A DNA stretch of 55,762 bases, taken from Bacteroidales bacterium (GTDB taxonomy: Bacteria > Bacteroidota > Bacteroidia > Bacteroidales > UBA932). The stretch lies in assembly GCA_016282145.1 (NCBI GenBank), contig JAEEJZ010000038.1, positions 1-55,762 of the forward strand, given 5' to 3'. Numbering within the stretch: the stretch's first letter is position 1; each line of letters opens with the position of its first letter. A program made the translations under genes and the position numbers. This document shows, piece after piece, positions 6,377-14,930 of the stretch. Below the pieces are notes generated by a model that saw only the letters and a list, made by a program, of their open reading frames with translations, did no database searches and was not told where the DNA came from.

Positions 6377-7962
6377 AAGGAATCATAACTTCCTCCCGCC
6401 ACCTGTGCCGCGCAGATGTCACGGACCAGGTAGTGGAGATACATTTCCAGGTTGGTATAACGTTTTTTCTTGTCGAGGGTCTTGGCGTTGCCGTCTGCGG
6501 CATCGGCCTTGTCCAGGCCGAATTCCTCCTCGAAGGCATCCGGCATACCGTCGCCGTCGCTGTCAAGAATCGCCGCCTTTTCTTCCGCAGTAGCGCTCAG
6601 TTCCGGCCAGGCGCTGCCGTAGAGCGCAATCACATCGTCGATATCCTTGATGATCCGGCCCGAACCGTCCTTTACGCCGGACAGGATGCGGATATCCGTC
6701 GCATCCTTGCGCAGGGAGGCTCCGGCATATTTGAGGGCCAGGGCATAGGCTTCCTCCGCAGAATGGGTCGTCACGAAGGCTTCCCTGCCGTCCTTGCCCA
6801 CGACCTGGAGCGGTGCGGAGAGCGGCGCCTTGTAGTTCGCGTGGCCGGAGCCGTTGTGCCAGTTGATTCCCGTCGTATTATCCTCCGAGATCGAGGCATA
6901 TTTCGTGTGCACATTGCCGGCGATATAGAGCGAGCAGTAGCCGTGATCGATATTCGTCTCTCCGCAGGTACTGCAACTGGAATAAACGGCATACAGGTCT
7001 GCGAAATACTTGCGGTCGGAAGAAGACGGCCCCGGCTTGTAGTAGCAGTTCACCAGGTTGAACCATCCGCCCTCGCCGCCATAGCAGTTGTTGCCGCCCC
7101 AGTCGTAGATGACATTGTTGCGCAGGTCCACATTGCCGCGACGGGCGGGAGCTTTGTGGTTCTCATAGATGTGCGGATGGTCGATGCGGGCGTTGCGGCT
7201 GTCGTGATGGGCCAGCACGTTATGGTGGAAAGAAGCGTTCTTGCCGCCCCAGAGCCCGCCGTAGCCGTGGTTGCCCTTCGTGTGTAGATGACAGTCCTTC
7301 ATCGACTCGGCAATCAGGCACCACTGCATCGTAAAGTTTTCATTGCCGTAGAAGGAAGCCGCCTCGTCCACGCTCCAGGACATAGAGCAGTGGTCCAGGA
7401 TGACATTCTCCTGGTAACGGCCCCAGATGCAGTCTTCCCCGTCCGCCTTGCCCGCGGTGATGTCGGCATCCGACCAGGGCGCCTTGTCCCCGAGGCGGAA
7501 ACGCAGGAAACGGATGATGACGTTCCCGGCACTGACCGTCGTCGAATAATTCTTGAGGCAGATACCGTCGCCGGGGGCCGTCTGTCCCGCAATGGTCACA
7601 TTCCCGCGGCTGATTTTCAGGTCACTCTTGAGTTCGATGGTGCCGGCCACGTCAAAGACGATGGTCCTGGCTCCGCTTTCGCCCAAGGCCGCACGCAGTG
7701 AGCCGGAGCCGCTGTCGTTGAGGTTGGTGACGTGAATCACCTTGCCGCCCCGGCCGCCGGTCGTATACATACCGCCTCCCTCGGCCCCGGGGAAGGCCCG
7801 GGGGACACCGTCCTCTTCCGCCGCCGGGATCTTGAACTCCGCGTAGCGGTCGGTCGGCGTGGGGGTGGGAGTAGGCGGGATAACGGGCTCCGGCTCCTTC
7901 TCCTTGCAGGAGAGCAGCGCGGCGCCAAGTATCAGCAGAAAGAAAGTATTCAATTTACGCAT
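6373..7962 (-). CDS. Pectate lyase, polysaccharide lyase family 1, lipoprotein
   Basis: A 529-residue lipoprotein (Cys19 in ALLSCKEK) with a Pro/Thr linker (about 27-38). A right-handed beta-helix domain then runs from about 50 to 460. Family features include FPGAEGGG near the start, VFDVAGTIEL, VTIAGQTAPGDGI, VIIRFLRFRLGD, and the calcium-site region NVILDHCSMSWSVDE. It would cleave de-esterified homogalacturonan by beta-elimination. After the helix comes a thrombospondin-type-3 calcium repeat (DSDGDGMPD, about 467-475) and the YTNLEMYLHYLV tail common in Bacteroidetes PL1 enzymes. It sits between the four-module esterase/GH105 protein (2 nt gap) and DUF4861. The lipid anchor suggests surface display. 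Confidence 0.9.
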   Translation of the reverse strand: MRKLNTFFLLILGAALLSCKEKEPEPVIPPTPTPTPTDRYAEFKIPAAEEDGVPRAFPGAEGGGMYTTGGRGGKVIHVTNLNDSGSGSLRAALGESGARTIVFDVAGTIELKSDLKISRGNVTIAGQTAPGDGICLKNYSTTVSAGNVIIRFLRFRLGDKAPWSDADITAGKADGEDCIWGRYQENVILDHCSMSWSVDEAASFYGNENFTMQWCLIAESMKDCHLHTKGNHGYGGLWGGKNASFHHNVLAHHDSRNARIDHPHIYENHKAPARRGNVDLRNNVIYDWGGNNCYGGEGGWFNLVNCYYKPGPSSSDRKYFADLYAVYSSCSTCGETNIDHGYCSLYIAGNVHTKYASISEDNTTGINWHNGSGHANYKAPLSAPLQVVGKDGREAFVTTHSAEEAYALALKYAGASLRKDATDIRILSGVKDGSGRIIKDIDDVIALYGSAWPELSATAEEKAAILDSDGDGMPDAFEEEFGLDKADAADGNAKTLDKKKRYTNLEMYLHYLVRDICAAQVAGGSYDSL

Positions 7963-7964
7963 CC

Positions 7965-10900
7965 TTAAAAGTTGTTTTCCGGATCCCAGACAATGCCGTC
8001 CTGCGCCTGGAACATCACGTTCGCGAAGCTATATTTCGCCGCTTCTTCCGGGCTCAGCCGATGGCTCCACGGCACCCTCCCGGCCGCATCGGCGCCGGGA
8101 CCGGTATTGCCCCACTCGGCATAATAACAGTTTTCTTCAGTATTGGGTTTCCCGGGCTTGTTCCAGTTGTGCCAGCCCTCCGGGACGATGTGCGCCCCGA
8201 GTTCGCATTCCAGGAACACCGTCTTCGCGAACGCGCCCCAGGGACGGCCCAGGTAGCATCGGTCCACGCCCGGAGCCGCCGTCAGCGTGCAGCGATGAAA
8301 GACATAGCCCCACTGCTGTCCCGGCAGCGTCGACGCGGCGGTGACATAACTGTTCTTCTTGGAATGGATCGTACAGTGCTCGAACCAGCAGATCGACGGA
8401 CCGAAGATGAAATCGGTCGTCCCTTCTATATAGCAGTCGAGGTAGTAATTGCGCTTGATGCCGCCTTCCTTGCCGAAGCGGCCGTAGGTATAGAGCGTAT
8501 CCTGGTTGCCGATGAAGCGGCAGCGCTTGAAATACAGGAAATCGCCGTCGGTGAAAACCGCCACCGCCTGGCCGATTTCCTTCCCCTCGCCCGCCGTATT
8601 CTCGAACCCGATGTCCTCGAAAGTCACGTAACTCGAATGGATATAGACGCTCGCGCTGCCGGAGGTGCCTATCTTGTCGGGGGTGCCGGTCCAGTTATTC
8701 CGTGCGGCCTTCCCCCAGCTGATGACGGTCTTTTCCGCGCCTTCGCCGATGAAGTGCAGACGGAACTTGTTGTGCGGAATCGTGACCTGCTCGCGGTAGG
8801 TCCCGGCCTTGACATAAATCGTCGTGACGACCTTGTGGCTGTAGTCCGGGCAGGCGTTCACCGCCTCCTGGACGGTGCGGAAATCACCGCTCCCGTCCTG
8901 CGCCACGGTATAAGTCCGGGCATAACGGGCCTCCGTCTCCAGGCGTTCCATCTCGAGGGCCGCCCAGATAAAGGGGCCGATACCCTTGGGATCGTTGCTC
9001 TTGACGGGCTCGCTGATATAATAGTCGAAGTCTCCCCTGCGCTTGTTCTTACCGCCGAGGCCACCCACCGTGCAGCACTGGTTCAGGTTGACCAGCCAGC
9101 GGGAATCTACGGTCACGAAAGTCTTGAGCAGGTTCTTCCAGCAGGTCTTGCCGTACTCCAGCAGGGACGCATCCAGCACGCCGATGCGCACGCCCTTCAG
9201 GATGGTGTAGGTGAACATCGCGCTGGCGCTGGCTTCAAGGTAATTGCCCTTGCGGCCGGGCTGGTCCAGCACCTGATACCACATTCCGCTCTTTTTGTCG
9301 GCATACTTGGGAAGAAGGCTGACGATGCGCTGCAACTCTTCCACCAGTTCCTGACGGCCGGCGATGTCTTCCGGCACCTTCTCTAGCACTTCCACGGCCG
9401 CCATGCAGTACCAGCCCAGGGCCCTTGCCCAGCAGTGCTGCGACTGACCGCTTTTCCGGTCGCACCAGAACATCTTGCGGGAGGAATCATACGCGTGGCG
9501 CAGCAGGCCGGTAGCGGGGTCATAGGTGACTTTTGCCGCAGTGAGGAACTGCTTCATCGATTCTTCGCAAGCCTTGCGGAACTGTTTGTCGCTCTCGAAA
9601 GCGGCGGCGTAATCCACCATGAAAGGCTCCGCCATATACAGGCCGTCCAGCCAGATCTGGTCCGGATAGATGCCCTTGTGCCAGAAGCCGCCCTCCTTGG
9701 TCCTGGGCTGCTGCTCGAGCTGGGAATGCAGCAACTGCATCGCCTTCAGGTACTTTTCCTTTCCGGTTTTGAGGTAGAGCGGTATCAGCGTACGTCCCGG
9801 GCAGATATTGTCGATGTTATACTGTTCGAGCTTATATTTGTAGGGCTGGCCGTCCTCGTCGATCATCTTGTCGTACCAGGATTCCACATAGCGGAAAACG
9901 GCAGTGTCGCAAGCCGGCTCCGCATAATCCAGGAAGGCCTTCATTTCCAGGCCGGAAGCATAGTTCCAACGCTTTTGTCCCTCCCGGAAATCCAGGTAAG
10001 TGGCATCCGGGCAGCGGATCAATTCGCTCCGCACGATCTGTTCCGCCGAAACGGGTATGAGCGTCGAGAGATATTCCCCGATGCGGTCCAGCCAGGTATA
10101 GCTGCCGGTACCGGGAAAGGCCGTACGCTGGAAACAATGCGGGCGGAGCGCCAGGGTATGCAGTTCGCTCTGGATGCCCATACTGCGCATCTTTTCCCAG
10201 GTCTTGACCGAGTTCATCGCCGCCCAGTAGTCCGCGTCTCCGTGGATGAAAAGCATGGGGCAGGTGTTCAGGTCGAAGGAGAATTCGGGCGCCAGGGTGA
10301 CGTCATCCGCATTTCCGCCGGTGGTATTGTGCTGCATCATACCGTCGCTCAGCACATAAGCCGGATAAATGCCGATGCCCCACTGCACATTGCAGGGCAG
10401 TTTGTCGAGGGCATCGACCGGCCGGTAAGACTGATGCAGGGAAGAAGTCACTCCCATCAGCGTCAGGTGCCCTCCGGCAGAAGAGCCCATAATGCCGATT
10501 TTCCCGGGATCCAGGCCATAACGGGGCGCCTCGCTGCGCACGATGCGGATGGCCCTCTGCAAATCCTGCCAGGCAGTGGTGTGCTTGGACAGCGGCGCGG
10601 CCGGGCGGGGTACGCGATATTTGACCGTCACGACGGTCATTCCACGTTCGTTGAGATACCTGCGCGCGGGAGCCACCTCGAAACTATCCGGGCTGTTATT
10701 TTTGTAACTGCCGCCGGAATAAATGATCTGGATGGCGTCGGTGCGGCGCTCGGCCGGGAAATGCCATTCCAGATAAGGGGTGCACTGTTCGTCCTGCCTG
10801 TCCGGCATCTTGCCTTCCGGCCATATCTCCTGTTTGAGGTAAGAAGCCCTGGCGTCATCATTGGGATAGCGGTCCATCAAGGCCACTTCCTCGGCCACAG

Positions 10901-11717
10901 GACCAAGATAGCCCATCTGCGTCATGAATTCCAGCGCCCGGTCAAAGCCGTAGGCGCCGTGCTTCTTATTGGGATACAGATGCAGTTCGGAAGGGATTCC
11001 CATCCGCCTGAGCTGGCGATACACCAGGATCGACCCGTCCGGGGAATAGGGATCCATTCCGCCGTGATGCAGGCAGATGGGGCAGGTTTTGTCGTCAAAG
11101 CGGAAAACCATGCTGAGGGTAACGTCGGGGCCGTAGCCCTGCCGGGTGGCCTTCGTACCCTTTTCATCCGCATCCGTAGTTACATAGGCGGGCGCGTTGG
11201 CGACGGCCCAGTTGATATGGCAGGACAGGGAATCCAGTTTGTCCACCGGTGCATAAGCCCGCACCGATGAACTGGTAGCCAGCAAAAGGGAGAGATGTCC
11301 CCCCGCCGACATTCCGACGACGCCGATCCGCTCCGGATCATAGCCCCTCGCCGCCGCCTGGCTGCGTACCAGCCTGACCGCCCGCTGTCCGTCTTCCCAG
11401 GCTGCCTGGTAATAGGGTAGCCCCTCGGGCCTGGGCGTACGGTACTCCAATTCTACGCACTGCACGCCGCGCTGCGTCAAGGCCTCGCGCCAAAGTTCGA
11501 TCAGGGCTGCATCGGCAAGCCGGTTATAACTGCCTCCTGAAATCAGGATCATACAAGTGCCGACCGGCTGCCCGGGCGCTTCGAACCACTCCAGGCAGGG
11601 CATAGGGTACTCGCCCGCATCGGGCATTTTGCCTTTGGGCCACAAGGCCTGCCTTTCGCCGGCCAGTGAAGTCACGGACAGCAAAAGCAAGATAAAGTAT
11701 AACAGCTTGGATTTCAT
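7965..11717 (-). CDS. Four-module pectin enzyme: two alpha/beta hydrolases, GH105, CE8 pectin methylesterase
   Basis: A 1250-residue secreted protein with a signal peptide (KLLYFILLLLSVTSLA). Module 1 (about 20-285) is an alpha/beta hydrolase with nucleophile S137 in GMSAGG, an Asp in HHGGMDP and a His in KKHGAYG. Module 2 (about 297-555) repeats this fold: S413 in GSSAGG, HGDAD and LRPHCF. Module 3 (about 580-930) is a GH105 unsaturated glycuronyl hydrolase (GGFWHKGIYPDQIWLDGLYM; D691 is a likely catalytic acid). Module 4 (about 935-1235) is a CE8 pectinesterase with GQAVA, GNQDTLY (D1073), TTDFIFG (D1102) and YLGRPW (R1158). All active-site residues seen are intact. It could remove acetyl and methyl groups and split off the unsaturated end sugar. 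I use the ATG at 11717; the frame opens at a TTG 12 bases earlier. Confidence 0.9.
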   Translation of the reverse strand: MKSKLLYFILLLLSVTSLAGERQALWPKGKMPDAGEYPMPCLEWFEAPGQPVGTCMILISGGSYNRLADAALIELWREALTQRGVQCVELEYRTPRPEGLPYYQAAWEDGQRAVRLVRSQAAARGYDPERIGVVGMSAGGHLSLLLATSSSVRAYAPVDKLDSLSCHINWAVANAPAYVTTDADEKGTKATRQGYGPDVTLSMVFRFDDKTCPICLHHGGMDPYSPDGSILVYRQLRRMGIPSELHLYPNKKHGAYGFDRALEFMTQMGYLGPVAEEVALMDRYPNDDARASYLKQEIWPEGKMPDRQDEQCTPYLEWHFPAERRTDAIQIIYSGGSYKNNSPDSFEVAPARRYLNERGMTVVTVKYRVPRPAAPLSKHTTAWQDLQRAIRIVRSEAPRYGLDPGKIGIMGSSAGGHLTLMGVTSSLHQSYRPVDALDKLPCNVQWGIGIYPAYVLSDGMMQHNTTGGNADDVTLAPEFSFDLNTCPMLFIHGDADYWAAMNSVKTWEKMRSMGIQSELHTLALRPHCFQRTAFPGTGSYTWLDRIGEYLSTLIPVSAEQIVRSELIRCPDATYLDFREGQKRWNYASGLEMKAFLDYAEPACDTAVFRYVESWYDKMIDEDGQPYKYKLEQYNIDNICPGRTLIPLYLKTGKEKYLKAMQLLHSQLEQQPRTKEGGFWHKGIYPDQIWLDGLYMAEPFMVDYAAAFESDKQFRKACEESMKQFLTAAKVTYDPATGLLRHAYDSSRKMFWCDRKSGQSQHCWARALGWYCMAAVEVLEKVPEDIAGRQELVEELQRIVSLLPKYADKKSGMWYQVLDQPGRKGNYLEASASAMFTYTILKGVRIGVLDASLLEYGKTCWKNLLKTFVTVDSRWLVNLNQCCTVGGLGGKNKRRGDFDYYISEPVKSNDPKGIGPFIWAALEMERLETEARYARTYTVAQDGSGDFRTVQEAVNACPDYSHKVVTTIYVKAGTYREQVTIPHNKFRLHFIGEGAEKTVISWGKAARNNWTGTPDKIGTSGSASVYIHSSYVTFEDIGFENTAGEGKEIGQAVAVFTDGDFLYFKRCRFIGNQDTLYTYGRFGKEGGIKRNYYLDCYIEGTTDFIFGPSICWFEHCTIHSKKNSYVTAASTLPGQQWGYVFHRCTLTAAPGVDRCYLGRPWGAFAKTVFLECELGAHIVPEGWHNWNKPGKPNTEENCYYAEWGNTGPGADAAGRVPWSHRLSPEEAAKYSFANVMFQAQDGIVWDPENNF

Positions 11718-11742
11718 CACTACCTGCAAAAGGTTTATACGG

Positions 11743-11750
11743 CAAAATTA
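11743..11750 (-). promoter_or_regulatory. Possible -7 element TAATTTTG for the pectin-enzyme operon
   Basis: The minus strand reads TAATTTTG in the 47-base gap after uxaA, about 25 bases before the ATG at 11717. No clear -33 box is visible. Readthrough from uxaA is also possible. Confidence 0.45.
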
Positions 11751-11764
11751 ATAAAAATACCCGT

Positions 11765-13249
11765 TTAAAGCGTTACGCCCGTCTTGAAGATGGCGATTTC
11801 GCGATAGCCGCTTTTCTCATTGTTCACGCTGCGGCCGGAGGCGACTTCGAGCACGAAGGCTTCGAAGGCGTCGGCGACTTCCTCCATCGGCGTTCCGGAA
11901 GCCAGCACACCGGCGTTGAAATCAATCCAGAGCGGTTTTTTCTCGAAGAGCGGCGTATTCGTAGAAATCTTCATCGTAGGGACGAAGGAGCCGAAAGGCG
12001 TTCCGCGGCCGGTGGTAAAGAGCACCATCTGGCAGCCGGCGGCGGCGAGGGCCGTCGAGGCCACCAGGTCGTTTCCGGGCGCGCTGAGCAGGTTCAGTCC
12101 GCCCGTGCGCAAGCGCTCGCCATAGGCCAGCACCCCGCATACGGGACCCGCCCCGCTCTTCTGCGTGCAGCCCAGGGATTTTTCTTCCAGGGTGGAAATG
12201 CCCCCGGCCTTGTTCCCGGGCGAAGGATTCTCATAGACCGGCATCCCCGCTTTCATGAAATAGGCCTTGAAATCGTTGATGAGGCGCACGGTCTGCCCGA
12301 ACAGTTCCGGCGACGCGCAGCGGTTCATCAGGATGGTCTCCGCGCCGAACATTTCCGGCACTTCCGTCAGCACGGTCGTACCGCCACAGGCGGCGATGCG
12401 GTCGGACAGCACGCCCAGCAGCGGGTTCGCGGTAATGCCCGACAGGCCGTCGGAGCCTCCGCATTTAAGCCCGATCCGCAGTTTCGATGCCGGCACGGAA
12501 GTACGGCGGTCCCCCTTGCAGGCGGCAAAGATGCCGCGCAGCAGTTCGAGGCCCGCTTCGGTCTCATCGCCCTGCACCTTCTGCACTTCCAGCGTGCGTA
12601 CGCGGGCAGGATCGACCGGACCGACCTTCTCCATAAAGGGGCCCAGCTGGTTGTTCTCGCAGCCGAGCGAGACGACCAGCACGCCGCCGGCGTTGGGATG
12701 ATGGACCATATCGGCCAGGATGGTCCGGGTATTCTCGTGATCGTCTCCGAGCTGCGAGCAGCCGTAATTGTGCGGGAAGGCGACGACGGCGTCCACCGAG
12801 CCTTCCTGCCCGGCAATCTCTGCCCGGAAGGTCTCGGCCAACTTCTGCGAGATGCCGTTGACACAGCCCACGGTGGGAATGATCCAGATCTGGTTGCGGA
12901 TGCCTACCTGGCCGTCGGCACGGACGAAGCCCTCGAAACTGGGCATCTTCGCAGGCGCGGGCGGCAGCGGGCAGGCTACGGGATCGTAACTGTAATCCTT
13001 CAGACCGGAGAGGTTGGTCTTGATGCAATTGTGATCGACCAGCGCGCCGGCGGGCTTGTCCACGGTCACGTGACCGGTGGGAAAACCGTATTTGATGATG
13101 TCATCGCCGGCTTTCAGGGCTTTCAGCGTGAATTTGTGGCCGCGGGGGATGTCCTCGCCCAGCGTGACGCCGAGGGCCTGGGTGCCCGCTTTCAGGTCGG
13201 CCAGCGCAACGGCGACATTGTCCGCCGGATTGATCTTTATATATTCCAT
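11765..13249 (-). CDS. uxaA: Altronate dehydratase UxaA
   Basis: The 494-residue enzyme dehydrates D-altronate to 2-keto-3-deoxygluconate. Residues ~1-95 form the SAF domain (MEYIKINPADNVAVALADL, then HVTVDKPAGA). The large catalytic domain follows with its conserved motifs HNYGCSQLGDDHENT, SLGCENNQLGP, GLKCGGSDGLSGI and a Cys-rich segment LGCTQKSGAGPVCG. This is the long one-polypeptide form. It lies after uxaB on the minus strand with a palindromic element between them, and upstream of the pectin enzymes. Confidence 0.95.
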   Translation of the reverse strand: MEYIKINPADNVAVALADLKAGTQALGVTLGEDIPRGHKFTLKALKAGDDIIKYGFPTGHVTVDKPAGALVDHNCIKTNLSGLKDYSYDPVACPLPPAPAKMPSFEGFVRADGQVGIRNQIWIIPTVGCVNGISQKLAETFRAEIAGQEGSVDAVVAFPHNYGCSQLGDDHENTRTILADMVHHPNAGGVLVVSLGCENNQLGPFMEKVGPVDPARVRTLEVQKVQGDETEAGLELLRGIFAACKGDRRTSVPASKLRIGLKCGGSDGLSGITANPLLGVLSDRIAACGGTTVLTEVPEMFGAETILMNRCASPELFGQTVRLINDFKAYFMKAGMPVYENPSPGNKAGGISTLEEKSLGCTQKSGAGPVCGVLAYGERLRTGGLNLLSAPGNDLVASTALAAAGCQMVLFTTGRGTPFGSFVPTMKISTNTPLFEKKPLWIDFNAGVLASGTPMEEVADAFEAFVLEVASGRSVNNEKSGYREIAIFKTGVTL

Positions 13250-13266
13250 AGTTCTTTTTTATTAAG

Positions 13267-13380
13267 GAATCAGCAGCAGTGCTTTCATCGCCTGTGCCAC
13301 CCTCGGCAACATAAGAGGGAGGGGCCCACGGAGTGGGAGGGGTCGCGAAGCGACGGCAGGGAAAGCACTGCTGCTGATTC
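13267..13380. repeat. Palindromic element, type 2 core, between uxaB and uxaA
   Basis: A perfect 20-bp inverted repeat, GAATCAGCAGCAGTGCTTTC (13267-13286) and its complement at 13361-13380, encloses 74 bases. The inside holds two small hairpins: CCCAC-GGA-GTGGG and GTCGC-GAA-GCGAC (near 13325-13354). The element starts 8 bases after the uxaB stop. Its core phrases GGGGCCC and GTGGGAGGGGTC recur at 5010-5183. The outer arms match no other site in the window. Confidence 0.85.
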
Positions 13381-13387
13381 TTGGGTA

Positions 13388-14827
13388 CTAAAGTATGGCT
13401 TCCACGGCAGCACGCATACCCTTGGCCTGAATCATTTCCAGGTCGGCAGTGAGGCGGGCGGTGAGGCCGGGGATGGCGTTCAGGTCCTCGTCCCAGATGA
13501 AGCCGGCGCCCAGGACGCCCTTTGCGACGGCGGCGCAGTCTCCGCCCGCCCAGAGGTCGGCGAGCAGTTTGACGATGGCTGCATCGTCATTGGGGACGAT
13601 CTCGTCTTCGCCGCGCTTCCCTCCCTTATAATAGGTTATGATGCCGGCGAGGCCGAGCACAAGGCCCTCGGGCAGCACGCCCTTGCGCTCGAGATAGGTC
13701 TTCAGGCCGGGCAGGTCGCGGGTCTTGAACTTGGGGAAGGAATTGAGCATGATGGAGGTCACGAAGTGTTTGACGAAAGGATTGACGAAGCGCTCCTTGA
13801 CGCTGTCCGCGAACTGGCGGAGTTCCGCTTCGGGCAGGTTGAGCGTCTGCATCAGTTCTTCATACATCACTTTGTCCACGAAACGGCCGATGACGGAATC
13901 CTCGCAGCATTCGCGCACGGTATCGAGGCCGCTGAGGTAACCGACCGGAGAAAGGACGGTGTGCGGACCGTTGAGCAGGGTGACCTTGCGCTCGTGATAA
14001 GGGGCTTCGGACGGGACGAAGAGCACGTTCAGGCCGGCCTTGTCGGCGGGGAATTCAGCGGCGACCTCCTTCGGGGCCTCGATGACCCAGAGGTGGAAGA
14101 TCTCGGCCTTGACGAGCAGGCGGTCCTCATAACCCACCTTTTCGCAAAGTTCGGCGGCATTGTCGCGCGGGTAACCGGGAACGATACGGTCCACCAGCGT
14201 ACAATAGACGCCGCAATGATTTTCGAACCACTGCGAGAAGGCCTCGCCCAGGTTCCAGAGTTTGATGTATTCGCGGATGCAGCGCTTGAGCTCCTTGCCG
14301 TTCAAGAAAATCAGTTCGCAGGGGAAGATGATCAGGCCCTTGGAAGGATCGCCCTTGAAGTATTCGAAGCGGTGATACAGCAGCTGCACCAGCTTGCCGG
14401 GATAAGAAGAGGCCGGCGCGTCGGTGAACTTGCAGGAGGGGTCGAATGCGATGCCCGCTTCCGTGGTATTCGAGATGATGAAACGGATTTCGCTCTGCTC
14501 GGCGAGTTTCAGGTAAGCGGCGAAATCGGCATAGGGATTGATGCCGCGGGAAATCACGTCGATCCGGTCGATGCTGTCCACGCGCTGTCCCTTGTCGATG
14601 CCCTGAAGGTTCAGGTGATAGAGGCCGTCCTGCTCATTGAGCATATCCACCATACCGCGGTCGATGGGCTGGACCACCACCACGGAGGCGTTAAAGTCGG
14701 TTTTCTGGTTGGTTTTCCAGATAATCCAATCCACAAAGGCACGAAGGAAATTCCCCTCGCCGAACTGGATGATTTTCTCGGTGTACTTCTTTGCTGCAGG
14801 GCAGCTGGTGCGGTTAAGTCGTTCCAT
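13388..14827 (-). CDS. uxaB: Tagaturonate reductase UxaB
   Basis: A 479-residue NADH-dependent reductase of the mannitol dehydrogenase family. It converts tagaturonate to altronate in galacturonate breakdown. The N-terminal Rossmann segment reads IIQFGEGNFLRAFVDWII, followed by VVVVQPIDRG. The middle contains GIAFDPSCKFTDAPASSYPGK, and the C-terminal helical domain includes FVNPFVKHFVTSIMLNSFPKF. The frame extends 46 codons upstream, but the ATG at 14827 (MERLNRTSC) is the natural start, since a promoter element lies just upstream. It is divergent from uxaC. Fructuronate reductase (UxuB) is related, but uxaA and the pectin context favour UxaB. Confidence 0.92.
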   Translation of the reverse strand: MERLNRTSCPAAKKYTEKIIQFGEGNFLRAFVDWIIWKTNQKTDFNASVVVVQPIDRGMVDMLNEQDGLYHLNLQGIDKGQRVDSIDRIDVISRGINPYADFAAYLKLAEQSEIRFIISNTTEAGIAFDPSCKFTDAPASSYPGKLVQLLYHRFEYFKGDPSKGLIIFPCELIFLNGKELKRCIREYIKLWNLGEAFSQWFENHCGVYCTLVDRIVPGYPRDNAAELCEKVGYEDRLLVKAEIFHLWVIEAPKEVAAEFPADKAGLNVLFVPSEAPYHERKVTLLNGPHTVLSPVGYLSGLDTVRECCEDSVIGRFVDKVMYEELMQTLNLPEAELRQFADSVKERFVNPFVKHFVTSIMLNSFPKFKTRDLPGLKTYLERKGVLPEGLVLGLAGIITYYKGGKRGEDEIVPNDDAAIVKLLADLWAGGDCAAVAKGVLGAGFIWDEDLNAIPGLTARLTADLEMIQAKGMRAAVEAIL

Positions 14828-14863
14828 AATTTCAGTTGCGTGTGTTAGTAGTGTGTTAATGCA

Positions 14864-14871
14864 CAAATGTA
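14864..14871 (-). promoter_or_regulatory. -7 element TACATTTG for uxaB
   Basis: The minus strand reads TACATTTG (TAnnTTTG), giving a leader of about 30 bases before the ATG at 14827. Confidence 0.6.
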
Positions 14872-14880
14872 ATAATTTTT

Positions 14881-14920
14881 TTGGATAGCAAAGAAAAATG
14901 TGATAAATTGCAGCAAATTT
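14881..14920 (+). promoter_or_regulatory. Possible uxaC promoter with an operator-like half-palindrome
   Basis: TTG at 14881-14883 and TAAATTG at 14904-14910 are spaced like -33 and -7 boxes, although the -7 box is imperfect. Over it lies AAATTGC-A-GCAAATTT (14905-14920), an imperfect inverted repeat that could bind a uronate-responsive repressor. No regulator gene is in the locus. Both parts are inferred. Confidence 0.35.
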
Positions 14921-14930
14921 TTTTAGGACC

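Noticed and set aside
9435..11270. A 611-residue plus-strand frame
   Set aside because: Antisense of the four-module pectin enzyme, which has intact catalytic motifs on the minus strand.
12698..14848. A 716-residue plus-strand frame
   Set aside because: It covers the antisense of uxaA and uxaB and crosses the palindromic element between them. Composition is that of a shadow frame.
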